From positions 744,001-808,000 of the forward strand of contig JADJHR010000003.1 of NCBI GenBank assembly GCA_016707445.1: 64,000 bases of DNA, given 5' to 3'. The notes beneath the pieces are model-generated. The model was not told the DNA's origin. It made no database searches and worked only from the letters and a program-made list of their open reading frames with translations. The stretch comes from Rubrivivax sp. (GTDB taxonomy: Bacteria > Pseudomonadota > Gammaproteobacteria > Burkholderiales > Burkholderiaceae_C). Below are positions 25,734 through 34,873 of the stretch, in pieces (position 1 is the first letter of the stretch; every line of letters starts with the position of its first letter). The position numbers and the translations under genes are program-made.

Positions 25734-26744
25734 TCAATCGGCGTCGCCGTGATAGGCGGTGGCGCGTTCGACCTCGTTCTTCGACCCCAGGATCACGCTG
25801 ACGCGTTCGTGCAGCTTGGTCGGCGTGATGTCCAGGATGCGCTGGCGGCCGTTGGTGGCCATGCCACCGGCCTGTTCGATCAGGAAGGCCATCGGATTGG
25901 CCTCGTACATCAGGCGGAGCTTGCCCGGCTTGTCGGGCTCGCGCTGGTCCCAGGGGTACAGGAAAATGCCGCCGCGGGTCAGGATGCGGTGCACGTCGGC
26001 CACCATGCTGGCCACCCAGCGCATGTTGAAGTCCTTGCCGCGCGGGCCGTCCTTGCCGGCCAGGCATTCGTCGATGTAGCGGCGCACCGGCGGCGCCCAG
26101 TGACGCAGGTTGCTCATGTTGATCGCGAACTCTTTGGTGTCGTCAGGCACACGCACTTCGGGCTGGGTCAGCACCCACGATCCGCTCTCGCGGTCCAGCG
26201 TGAACATCGTCACGCCGTTACCCACGGTCAGCACCAGCTGGGTCTGCGGCCCGTACACGCAGTAGCCGGCAGCGGCCTGGTACTTGCCCGGTTGCAGGAA
26301 GTCTTCTTCCGACACGCCGCGCGCATGGCCCACTTTGCGCAGCACGCTGAAGATGGTGCCGATCGACACGTTGACGTCGATGTTGCTGCTGCCGTCCAGC
26401 GGGTCGTACAGCAGCAGGTACTCGCCTTGCGGATAGCGGTCGGGCACCACGTGGATGGTGTCCATCTCCTCGCTGGCCATGGCCGCCAGGTGGCCGCCCC
26501 ATTCGTTGGCCTCGATCAGCACCGCGTTGCTGATGATGTCCAGCTTCTTCTGCACTTCGCCCTGCACGTTCTCGCTGTCGGTGCTGCCCAGCACGTCGCC
26601 CAGTGCACCCTTGTTGACCGAGATTGCGATGTGCTTGCAGGCGCGTGCCACCACCTCGATCAGCAGCCGCAGCTGCCCTGGGATGCGGCCATGCTCGCGC
26701 TGCTGCTCGACCAGGTACTGGGTCAGGCTGACGCGACGGCTCAC
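25734..26744 (-). CDS. fbp: Fructose-1,6-bisphosphatase class I
   Basis: This enzyme hydrolyses fructose-1,6-bisphosphate to fructose-6-phosphate in gluconeogenesis or the Calvin cycle. Metal-binding motifs are visible: ANEWGGHLAAMASEEMD and YLLLYDPLDGSSNIDVNVSI. Near the C-terminus are GGIFLYPWDQREPDKPGKLR and EQAGGMATNGRQRILD, typical of class I enzymes. Length is 336 residues, normal for proteobacteria. The start overlaps the pepN stop (ATGA). The frame is intact. Confidence 0.96.
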   Translation of the reverse strand: MSRRVSLTQYLVEQQREHGRIPGQLRLLIEVVARACKHIAISVNKGALGDVLGSTDSENVQGEVQKKLDIISNAVLIEANEWGGHLAAMASEEMDTIHVVPDRYPQGEYLLLYDPLDGSSNIDVNVSIGTIFSVLRKVGHARGVSEEDFLQPGKYQAAAGYCVYGPQTQLVLTVGNGVTMFTLDRESGSWVLTQPEVRVPDDTKEFAINMSNLRHWAPPVRRYIDECLAGKDGPRGKDFNMRWVASMVADVHRILTRGGIFLYPWDQREPDKPGKLRLMYEANPMAFLIEQAGGMATNGRQRILDITPTKLHERVSVILGSKNEVERATAYHGDAD

Positions 26745-29427
26745 CGGGCCTCCAGCGCACGCGTGACGATCTCGCGCGTGTCGGTGCTCAGGTCGCCACG
26801 CGCCACCACCCGCGCCAGCGCCTCGTGGGCGGCGCTGCGGCAGGGCTCAGTCAATGTGCTCCAGCGGTCCATCACACGTGCCAGCCGCGCCGCCAGCTGC
26901 GGGTTGATGGCGTCGATGGCCAGCAGCTGATCGGCCCAGAACACGTAGCCCGCAGCGTCAGGCCGGTGGAAGGCCGCCGGGTTGTCCCGGCACAGCGCGA
27001 CCACCAGGCTGCGCACCCGGTTCGGGTTGCGCAGCGAGAAGTCGGGGTGCTTGAGCAGTTCACGCGCACGCGCCAGCACGCTGCCGCCGTGTTCGCCCAA
27101 GGCCTCGGGGGCACTGGCCTGCACGCGGAACCACTTGTCGATCGCCAGGGGTTCGCTGCGGTGATCGGCGTGAAAACGCTGCAGGGCCGGTGTCGCCAGC
27201 GGCGACCGTGCGGCCAGCAGGGCCGTCAGTGCGCCCAGCCGGTCGGTCATGTTGGTGCCGTCCTTCACGCGCTGGAAGGCACGGCCGGGCCAGGTGTCCT
27301 GCCCGTTGCGCACGGCATGGCGGCACAACATCGCCAACGCCAGGTTGGCCAGCGCGCGCCGGCCTGCTTGGGGCCGGGGTCGTAGCCGGCGCTGACCTGG
27401 TGCTGGTTCCAGGCCCACAGCCAGTCGTCGTGCAAGTGATCGCCCAGCTGGTCCAGCGCCTGCTCGCGCACGCTGTGGATGCGCTGCGGGTCGGCCTTGT
27501 CCAGACTTTCCGCGATGTAGCTTTCGCTGGGCAGCGTCAAGGCCATTTCCTTGAACGCGGCATCCAGGCCCGGTGCGCGCAGCAGATCGCGCATCGCGCC
27601 GATGAAGGCATGGTCCAGCTGCAGCAGTGCCGGCCCCTGCAGTGCGGCCAGCAGCCGCGCCAGCGCCAGACGCTGGCTGGCTTCCCAGCGATTGAAGGCG
27701 TCGCTGTCGTGCGCCAGCAGCAGCAGCAGTTCGGCATCCGACAGGCCGTCGTCCAGCAACACCGGCGCGCTGAAGCCGCGCAGCAGCGAAGGCACCGGCG
27801 GCGTGTCGACATCTGTGAAGACGAACGACTGCTCGGCCTGGCTCAGCACCAGCAGGGCCTGGTGGCCACGCGGCGCCGCTTCGCCCTGCAGATGCAGCGC
27901 CAGAGCGCGGCCGCCGTGGTCCAGCAGCCCCAGCGCCACCGGCAGCACGAAGGGCTGCTTGTCGGCCTGGCCGGGCGAGGGCTCGGCGTGCTGGCGCAGC
28001 GTCAGCGTCCAGCTGCGTTGTTCGGTATCGTGCACACCGCGTGCATGCAGCCGCGGCGTGCCAGCCTGCGAGTACCAGCGCTTGAAGGTGTCCAGCTGCT
28101 GCGCCAGCGGCGATTCAGGGTTGGCGTCGGCGATGGCCTGGGCAAAGTCGTCGCAGGTCACGGCCTGGCCATCGTGGCGCTGGAAGTACAGCTTCATGCC
28201 GCGCGCAAAGCCATCGCGCCCGACCAGCGTGTGCATCATGCGCACCACCTCGGCGCCCTTTTCGTACACCGTGGTGGTGTAGAAGTTGTCAATCGCCATG
28301 TAGCTGTCGGGCCGCACCGGGTGCGACATCGGGCCGGCGTCCTCGGGGAACTGGCTCTGCCGCAGGGTTCGCACGGCGTCAATGCGGCGCACCGCGCGCG
28401 CGCTGTCGCTGCCGGCCATGTCCATGCTGAATTCCTGGTCGCGAAAGACCGTCAAACCCTCTTTCAGCGACAGCTGGAACCAGTCGCGGCAGGTGATGCG
28501 GTTGCCTGTCCAGTTGTGGAAGTACTCGTGGCCGACCACGCTTTCGATGGCCTCGAAATCGGCATCGGTGGCGGTGGCGGCGTTGGCCAGAACGTATTGC
28601 GTGTTGAAGATGTTCAGGCCCTTGTTCTCCATCGCACCCATGTTGAAGTCGCCCACCGCAACGATCATGAAGCGCTCAAGATCCAGCGCCAGGCCGAAGC
28701 GTGCCTCGTCCCAGATCAGCGACGCCACCAGCGACTTCAGGGCGTGCTCGGTCTTTTCCAGGTCACCCGGTCGCACGTAGATCTGCAGCAGGTGGTCGCG
28801 GCCGCCGCGGCTCTTGACGCGCTGCTCACGTGCCACCAGGCGGCCGGCCACCAGCGCGAACAGATAGCTGGGCTTGGGGTAGGGGTCGTGCCACTTGGCA
28901 AAGTGACGGCCACTGTCGAGATCGCCCTGTTCCACCAGGTTGCCGTTGCTCAGCAGCACCGGGTAGCGTGCCTTGTCGGCACGCAGCGTGATGGTGTAGA
29001 CGGCCATCACGTCGGGCCGGTCCAGGAAGTAGGTGATGCGGCGAAAGCCCTCGGCCTCGCACTGCGTGAAGAAGCTGCCGTTGCTGGTGTAAAGGCCCGA
29101 CAACTCGGTGTTCTTGTCGGGCGCACAGGTGTTGCGCACCTCAAGCACGAAGTGCTCGGCCGCCGGCGGGTGGTCGATCACCAGCTGACCGTCTTCGTGC
29201 CGGAACGACACACTTTCACCATCGGCCAGCACGCGCATCAGGTTCAGGCCCTCGCCGTGCAGGCGCAGCGGCTCGCCCGGACGGTCGGCGTTGCGCTCGA
29301 TCTCGAGCCGGCTGGCCACGATGGTCTTGGCCGGATCGAGGTCGAACACCAGGTCGGCGCGTCGGATCCAGAACGCCGGTGCGCGGTAGTCCTCACGCCG
29401 GATCACGGGGGCAGTGCCTTCACGCAT
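26741..29427 (-). CDS. pepN: Aminopeptidase N (one frame break)
   Basis: This is a cytoplasmic M1 zinc metallopeptidase that removes N-terminal residues in late protein turnover. The start MREGTAPVIRREDYRAPAFW is at 29427. The exopeptidase motif is GAMENKGLNIFN and the zinc site is VVGHEYFHNWTGNRI. A catalytic Tyr region follows (YTTTVYEKGAEVVRMM). The frame breaks near 27370: after YDPG the natural continuation AGRRALANLALAMLCR is in another frame and runs to the stop at 26741. The complete gene would encode about 895 residues, the family length. It overlaps the upstream HAD gene by eight bases and the downstream fbp gene by four. Confidence 0.93.
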
Positions 29428-30121
29428 GGGTAGGGTCTCGCAGCAGGGTGTCGAGGTCACAGGCGCGCAGGTCGCCGGCAACGCCGATCAGGTTGGAAAA
29501 CGTGGTGAAGGCGGCAGCCGGCAGCGACGTGGTCAGCGCCAGCGCGCGCATGCCGGCACGGCGCGCGGCCTCAACGCCCAGCGGTGCATCCTCGAACACG
29601 ATGCAGCGTGCGGGGTCGCAGTCGAGCCGGCGTGCAGCCTCGATGAAGATGTCGGGGTGCGGCTTGCCGCGCAGCCGTTCGTCGGGGCCGGCCCCGATGC
29701 GCGGGTCGGCCGGGCTGGTGACGGTGTCGACCCGCTCGCGCAAGGCGAATCGTTGGAACACGATCTCGATGTTGCCCGGCGGTGCCGCGGTGCAGATCGC
29801 CAGCTTCAGCCCGCGCTGGCGTGCCGCGTCCAGCAGGTCCAGCGCGCCGGCAATCAGCGTCAGCCGCTCGGCTGCCAGCGCACGGTAAAGCGCCTCCTTG
29901 GCATCGGCCAGTCGTGTCAGCGCCGCGGCATCGTGCCGCGGGAACAGGTCGGCCAGGATCTCGGCATTGCTGCGGCCTGCGGTGGCGGCAAAGAAGCCGG
30001 CGTCGTCGAAGGGCAGGCCCTGACTGGCATGCCAGTCGCGCCAGGCCTCGTGGTGCAGCGGCATGCTGTCGATCAGCGTGCCGTCCAGATCGAACAGCAG
30101 GGCCTGCACGCGCTGCATCAC
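29420..30121 (-). CDS. HAD-superfamily phosphatase / phosphoglucomutase-like
   Basis: Motif I is LLFDLDGTLIDSMPLHHEAW with the nucleophile Asp, motif II is ICTAAPP, the Lys is in RLRGKPHPDIFIEAARRL, and motif IV is IVFEDAPLGVEAARRAG. A helical cap domain between motifs I and II (about residues 18-85) puts it in the subfamily containing beta-phosphoglucomutase and small phosphatases acting on sugar phosphates. The substrate is unknown. Its start overlaps the prfB stop (ATGA) and its end overlaps pepN. Confidence 0.85.
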   Translation of the reverse strand: MMQRVQALLFDLDGTLIDSMPLHHEAWRDWHASQGLPFDDAGFFAATAGRSNAEILADLFPRHDAAALTRLADAKEALYRALAAERLTLIAGALDLLDAARQRGLKLAICTAAPPGNIEIVFQRFALRERVDTVTSPADPRIGAGPDERLRGKPHPDIFIEAARRLDCDPARCIVFEDAPLGVEAARRAGMRALALTTSLPAAAFTTFSNLIGVAGDLRACDLDTLLRDPTHA

Positions 30122-31222
30122 AGGCCCGACTTCAGGCTGGCTTCGATGAATCCGTCGAGATCCCCGTCCAGCACCTTTTGCGTGTTGCTGACCTCGACGT
30201 TGGTGCGCAGGTCCTTGATGCGGCTCTGGTCCAGCACATAACTGCGAATCTGATGCCCCCAGCCGACATCGGTCTTGGTGTCCTCGAGCTTCTGCTGCGC
30301 CTCACGCTGCTTGCGCATCTCATGCTCGTACAGGCGGCTGCGCAGCATCTGCCAGGCTTCGTCGCGGTTGCGGTGCTGGCTGCGGTCGTTCTGGCACTGC
30401 ACGACGATGTTGGTCGGGATGTGCGTCAGACGCACCGCCGAATCGGTCTTGTTGATGTGCTGGCCGCCGGCGCCACTGGCGCGAAAAGTGTCCACGCGCA
30501 CGTCGGCCGGGTTGATCTCGATCTCGATCGAATCGTCCACCTCGGGGTAGACGAACAAGCTGGCGAAGCTGGTGTGGCGCCCGCCCGACGAGTCGAAGGG
30601 GCTCTTGCGCACCAGGCGGTGCACGCCGGTTTCGGTGCGCAGGTGGCCGAACGCGTATTCGCCCTCGACCTTGATGGTGGCGCTGCGGATGCCGGCCACG
30701 TCGCCTTCGGTCTCTTCCATCACCTCGGTCGTGAAGCCCTTGCGTTCGCAGTACTTCAGGTACTGGCGCAGCAGCATCGCGGCCCAGTCGCAGGCCTCGG
30801 TGCCACCGGCGCCGGCCTGGATGTCGATGAAGCAGCTCAAGGGGTCGGCCGGGTTGCTGAACATGCGCCGGAACTCGAGCCGCTCGACCGTCTGCTGCAG
30901 CTGATGGGCCTCGCCCTCGATCGCCGTCAGGCCATCGAAATCGTCTTCGGCCTTGGACATCTCGTACAGCTCGGTGTTGTCGGACAGGTTGCGGTTCAGA
31001 TGGTCGATCGTCTCGACCACGGTTTCCAGCCCCTTCTTCTCGCGGCCCAGTTCCTGTGCGCGCTTGGGTTCGTTCCAGACCGCCGGGTTCTCCAGCGCGG
31101 CGTTGACTTCGTTCAGCCGCAGGGCTTTGCGGTCGTAGTCAAAGATACCCCCGGAGCTGCTGGGTGCGGGCGCTCAGATCAGCAAGCAGAGTGCCGATCG
31201 AGTTGACGTGTTCGATGTCCAT
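30118..31222 (-). CDS. prfB: Peptide chain release factor 2, with programmed +1 frameshift
   Basis: RF2 ends translation at UGA and UAA. The first 27 codons (MDIEHVNSIGTLLADLSART... to GYL) run from 31222 to 31142, then an in-frame UGA follows. Reading shifts +1 and continues DYDRKALRLNEVNAA to the stop at 30118. The catalytic loop ASGAGGQHINKTDSAVRLTH holds the GGQ motif, and the stop-codon recognition region lies around VRKSPFDSSGGRHTSF. Full length about 367 residues is normal. The frame break is the conserved autoregulatory site, not an error. It heads an operon with the HAD, pepN, fbp and phosphatase genes. Confidence 0.96.
31138..31155 (-). promoter_or_regulatory. prfB programmed frameshift site
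   Basis: On the minus strand, CCGGGGGTATCTTTGAC combines an internal Shine-Dalgarno-like G run (31148-31152), the slippery CTT (31144-31142) and the stop TGA (31141-31139). When RF2 is scarce, the ribosome slips +1 at CUU and reads GAC. This is the classic RF2 autoregulatory element. Confidence 0.95.
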
Positions 31223-31274
31223 GAGGGGGCTTTCGGGGGTTCGCGAAACCCGCGATTTTCACATGCCGGGCTGT

Positions 31275-32201
31275 TCAGCCGAGGAAGCGGGCCAGTGCCT
31301 GCGCCAGCGCCGCGGGCTGGTCGTGGTGCAGCATGTGGCCGCAGGGTGACAGGGTCAGCTTCTCGACCCGGTTCACGACGCCGAGGCGTCGATGGAATTC
31401 ATCGCGCGAATAACGGTGCCCCCACCATTTCGCGGTGTCGGTCTGGTCGCCGTCGACCCACAGCAGCGGGGCAGTGATGTGCTTCCAGGTTTCGAGCACC
31501 TCGTCGACCTGGTACAGCACCGGATTGATGCGCTTGTGCGCCGGGTCGGCCTGCAGTTCGAAGCCCCCGCTGGCAGCCGGCCGGGCCCAGTGCGGCGCCA
31601 ACCAGGCGGCCTTGTCGGCCGTCAGCAACGGGTCGTTGGCCATCAGCCGCGCTGCCACGGCGGCCAGGTCGGCATAGGGGCGCAGGCGTTCGGGGGTCTT
31701 CAGCTGGTCCAGCCACTGCACCAGGCGCTGCGGTGCCTGCGCAGGCCTCGTGGCCGGCATGCCGAAGCCTTCCAGGTTGACCAGCCGGCGGATGCGCTGC
31801 GGGCGCAAGCCGGCGTAGACCATCACCAGGTTGCCGCCCATGCTGTGGCCCACCAGGTCGAGCGCGCCTTCGGGCCACAGGCGGTCGAGCACGGCATCGA
31901 GGTCGCCCAGGTAGTCGGGAAACCAGTAGCTGTCGGCCACGGGCGCCGCGCTGAGGCCGAAGCCGCGCCAGTCGGGTGCCAGCACCCAGCGTTCGAAACC
32001 ATCGGCCTGCGCCAGCGCGTCGACGACGAACTGGAACGACGCACCCATGTCCATCCAGCCATGCGTCAATACCAGCGGCGGCCGATCGGGCCTGACCAGG
32101 CTGGCGTCACCCCACTGCCGCACATGGCAACGCAGGCCGCGGATGGGTTCGAAGTGGCTGGTGCAATGTCTTCGGGGTGCGTAGGGGCTGACGGTATTCA
32201 T
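31275..32201 (-). CDS. Alpha/beta hydrolase
   Basis: This is a cytoplasmic hydrolase of unknown substrate. It has an oxyanion-region motif LTHGWMDMGASFQF, the nucleophile elbow LVGHSMGGNLVMVYAGL with Ser, an acid in LLWVDGDQTD, and the catalytic His in LSPCGHMLHHDQP. The HGWMD motif and overall layout resemble the epoxide hydrolase / proline-iminopeptidase-like group. Length is 308 residues and no signal peptide is seen. It sits just upstream of prfB on the same strand with a 52-bp gap, and divergent from the GNAT gene. Confidence 0.85.
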   Translation of the reverse strand: MNTVSPYAPRRHCTSHFEPIRGLRCHVRQWGDASLVRPDRPPLVLTHGWMDMGASFQFVVDALAQADGFERWVLAPDWRGFGLSAAPVADSYWFPDYLGDLDAVLDRLWPEGALDLVGHSMGGNLVMVYAGLRPQRIRRLVNLEGFGMPATRPAQAPQRLVQWLDQLKTPERLRPYADLAAVAARLMANDPLLTADKAAWLAPHWARPAASGGFELQADPAHKRINPVLYQVDEVLETWKHITAPLLWVDGDQTDTAKWWGHRYSRDEFHRRLGVVNRVEKLTLSPCGHMLHHDQPAALAQALARFLG

Positions 32202-32261
32202 TGACCAGCACTGTAGTCGCGCTGCCGACAGGTCGCTGCAAGCGCTGCGACAATCGCCATC

Positions 32262-32784
32262 ATGCCCAGTCCCGAACCTTCCCCCTCATTCAAGTTGCGC
32301 GCCGCCGAGCTGCGCGATGTGCAGCCCATCGTCGGCCTGATCCGCGAACTGGCCGAGTTCGAGCAGCTCACGCACCTGCTGCAGGTCACGCCCGAAAAGC
32401 TGCGCCCGCACCTGTTCGGCGAAAGGCCGGTGGCCGAGGCCATGGTGGCTGAGATCGATGACGGTGCCAGCAAGGGCGAGGTGGCGGCTTTTGCACTCTT
32501 CTTCACCAACTTCTCCACCTTTCTGGCCCAGCCCGGTCTGTACCTGGAGGATCTGTTCGTGCGCCCCACGCACCGCAAGCTGGGCATCGGCCAGGCGCTG
32601 CTGCGCAGGCTGGCCGAGCTGGCCGTGGAACGCGGCTGCGGCCGCTTCGAATGGTCGGTGCTCGACTGGAACGCCAACGCCATTCGGTTTTTACGAACGC
32701 ATGGGTGCGACGGTGATGCCCGACTGGCGCATCTGCCGTGTCACCGGCGACGGGCTGCGCGATCTGGGCGGCGGCAAGGCATGA
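32262..32784 (+). CDS. GNAT-family N-acetyltransferase (frame break at a T run)
   Basis: This enzyme is predicted to transfer acetyl from acetyl-CoA to an amine. The N-terminal motif is LRAAELRDVQPIVGLIRELA, motif A (acetyl-CoA binding) is LYLEDLFVRPTHRKLGIGQALL, and motif B is WSVLDWNANAIRFYERMGA. This arrangement resembles diamine acetyltransferases. The frame breaks at a TTTTT run near 32690: after NAIRF the natural continuation YERMGATVMPDWRICRV is in another frame and ends at 32784. Deleting one T restores a normal 173-residue protein, so this is probably a homopolymer error. The stop overlaps the next gene start. Confidence 0.85.
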
Positions 32785-33626
32785 ATCCTGCGGCCGGGCT
32801 GCTGATGGCCGCACTGGCGCTGCCCGGTTCAGCCGTGCAGGCCGCGGTCGACCTCGACGCGCTGTGGGACTTTGCCCGGCCCGATGTCAGCGAGCTGCGC
32901 TTTCGCCAGGCGCTGCAGGGGGCGACGGGCGACGACGCGCTGGTGCTGCGCACGCAGATCGCCCGCACGCACAGCCTGCGCGGGCAGTTCGACGCCGCCA
33001 CGCAAGAGCTCGACACGATCGAGCCGCTGCTGGCGCGTGCCGGCGCCGCGCCGCGCGTGCATGCGCTGCTCGAGCGTGGCCGCACGCTGCGTTCGTCGGG
33101 CCGGTCGGTTGACGCGGGGCCGCTGTTCCAGGCCGCGTTCGAGCTGGCCGATCGTCAGCGGCTGGAGTTTCTGGCCGCCGATGCGCTGCACATGCTGGCT
33201 CTGGTGCAGACCACGCCCGACGCGCAGATTGCGGTCAACCGACGTGTGGTGGCCTACGCACAGAACGCGCAGGACCCGCGGGCACGGCGCTGGGACGCGG
33301 CGGCGCTGAACAACATCGGTGTCACGCTCAATGAGGCGGGCCGCCATGCCCAGGCCCTGCCGGTGCTGCAGGATGCGCTGGCGGCCTACCGGCGTGCGGG
33401 GCGGCCGCGCAACGTGCTCATCGCGCGCTGGATGGTGGCGCACACGCTGCGGCTGCTGGGACGGCAGGATGAGGCCCTGGGCATGCAGCAGGCGTTGGCG
33501 TCCGACTGGGCGGTCACGGGCGAGCAGGACCCCGAGGTGTTCGACGAGATCGCCGAGATCCACGCCGCGCGTGGCGATGTCGACCGCGCTGCCCACTACC
33601 GCGCACTGGCCGCGAAGGCGCGCTGA
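32781..33626 (+). CDS. TPR-like repeat protein, exported
   Basis: The 281-residue product starts with a signal-peptide-like segment (MNPAAGLLMAALALPGSAVQ). It continues as successive helix pairs of tetratricopeptide type, e.g. ALHMLALVQTTPDAQIAVNR, AALNNIGVTLNEAGRHAQAL and EIAEIHAARGDVDRAAHYRA. Such repeats bind other proteins. The start ATG overlaps the GNAT stop. No specific role can be given, and the pairing with the acetyltransferase may be fortuitous. Confidence 0.7.
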   Translation: MNPAAGLLMAALALPGSAVQAAVDLDALWDFARPDVSELRFRQALQGATGDDALVLRTQIARTHSLRGQFDAATQELDTIEPLLARAGAAPRVHALLERGRTLRSSGRSVDAGPLFQAAFELADRQRLEFLAADALHMLALVQTTPDAQIAVNRRVVAYAQNAQDPRARRWDAAALNNIGVTLNEAGRHAQALPVLQDALAAYRRAGRPRNVLIARWMVAHTLRLLGRQDEALGMQQALASDWAVTGEQDPEVFDEIAEIHAARGDVDRAAHYRALAAKAR

Positions 33627-33656
33627 CGACGATCGGTTCTCAGCCGCCAGACGGGC

Positions 33657-34774
33657 TCAGGACAGCGTGCTGATCAGCTTGTCCAACGTCAGCTTGTGGT
33701 TGACGCTGCTTTCGCCGATCACACACTGCACCTGGTGCCGCGTGATCGACGTGTCCATGCGAACCGGCGCTGGCAATGCAGCGCCGCGCGGGTTGGTCAA
33801 ACATGCCACGATCGGTGTCGTCACCGTCGGCCCGCGCTGCACCACCACACCGGTCTCGCCGCTGGCCAGCCGCACGTAGCAGCCCGGTGGGTAGATGCCG
33901 AACTCCTTCACCAGCGCGGCCGTCATCGGGTGCCCCGGGTCCTGCATGAACATCTGGCGGCCGGCCTGGTCGGCCGACAAGGCCTCGCGGTGCGATCGCG
34001 ACGACAGCTTGGACGTGTAGACGTCAGCGCGGCGCACCAGCGACGCCAGCTCGCCGACGTCGCTGCGGCCGGTGGGGTAACCGCTGCCGTCTTCCTGCTC
34101 GTGGTGGCGTGCCACCGCCTGCAGCCAGTCGTCGTCGTCGATGCCGGCCTGCATCAGCAGTTCGACGCTGCGCATCGGGTGCGTCATCAGGTCGGCGCGC
34201 TGTGCGGCCGTGGGTGCCGTGCGCTGGCGTGCCAGTTCGCCCTGCAGTTCCAGCATCGACAGGTTCATCGTCAGCGCGACCTTGAACACACGCTCCAGCG
34301 GACCGGCGTCCCAGCCCAGGCGGTGTGCCACCAGATAGCTCGTGATCGCCGCGTGCAGCGACCGCCGCGCGCCGTAGGCGGTGTCGGCGTCGGCGTTGTG
34401 CGTCAGCACCTGGAAGATGGCCAGGTTGGGGTCCCTTTCGACCAGCCCCAGGACCTGATCACTGGCGTCATCGATGGCACTGCTGAAGGTGCCGCCCTGC
34501 AGCGATCGAAGCGTGGTGGCGATGCGGCCCAGACCCTCGGCCCACAGGCCCGGCAGGGCCTCGCGCGGCGCATGCAGGGCCTTTCGCGGCCGCTCAAGAG
34601 TTCGTCAATGTCGATCAGCGCGCCGCGCTGGCACAGCGCTTCCAGCTGCTCGTGGCATTCGATCACGTGGCCGCGGCTGAGCAGCAGCGCGCCCGTCTCG
34701 TCGCGCACGTTGAAAGGCAGCGGCCGTCCGACGGACAGGCGATGCTTGACGGTGGACAAGGAGGTGAAGGTCAT
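33657..34774 (-). CDS. HD-GYP-type domain protein (one frame break)
   Basis: This is a probable c-di-GMP-related or other phosphodiesterase. The N-terminal about 55 residues (MTFTSLSTVKHRLSVGRPLP, then ETGALLLSRGHVIECHEQLE) are a small PilZ-like or DUF3391-like module. The C-terminal half has HD-GYP features: LMTHPMRSVELLMQAG, ARHHEQEDGSGYPTGR and ASLVRRADVYTSKLSSRSHR. The GYP triad appears as GYP in DGSGYP. The canonical first HD pair is not clear, so catalysis is uncertain. The frame breaks near 34585; before it LIDIDELLS and after it ALHAPREALPGLWAEG are both coding-like. Confidence 0.75.
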
Positions 34775-34873
34775 GGCGTCTGGGGCAGCAGGACAATGGG
34801 TCTGTCTGCGGTTTCGGCCCGACCCGATCAAACTTGAACGTCAGGCGCCGACGCGGCACACGGAGAGTGACCG

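Noticed and set aside
32262..33626. A single 454-residue GNAT-TPR fusion protein
   Set aside because: The join depends on the frame slip at the T run; the GNAT gene has its own natural C-terminus and stop overlapping the TPR gene start.
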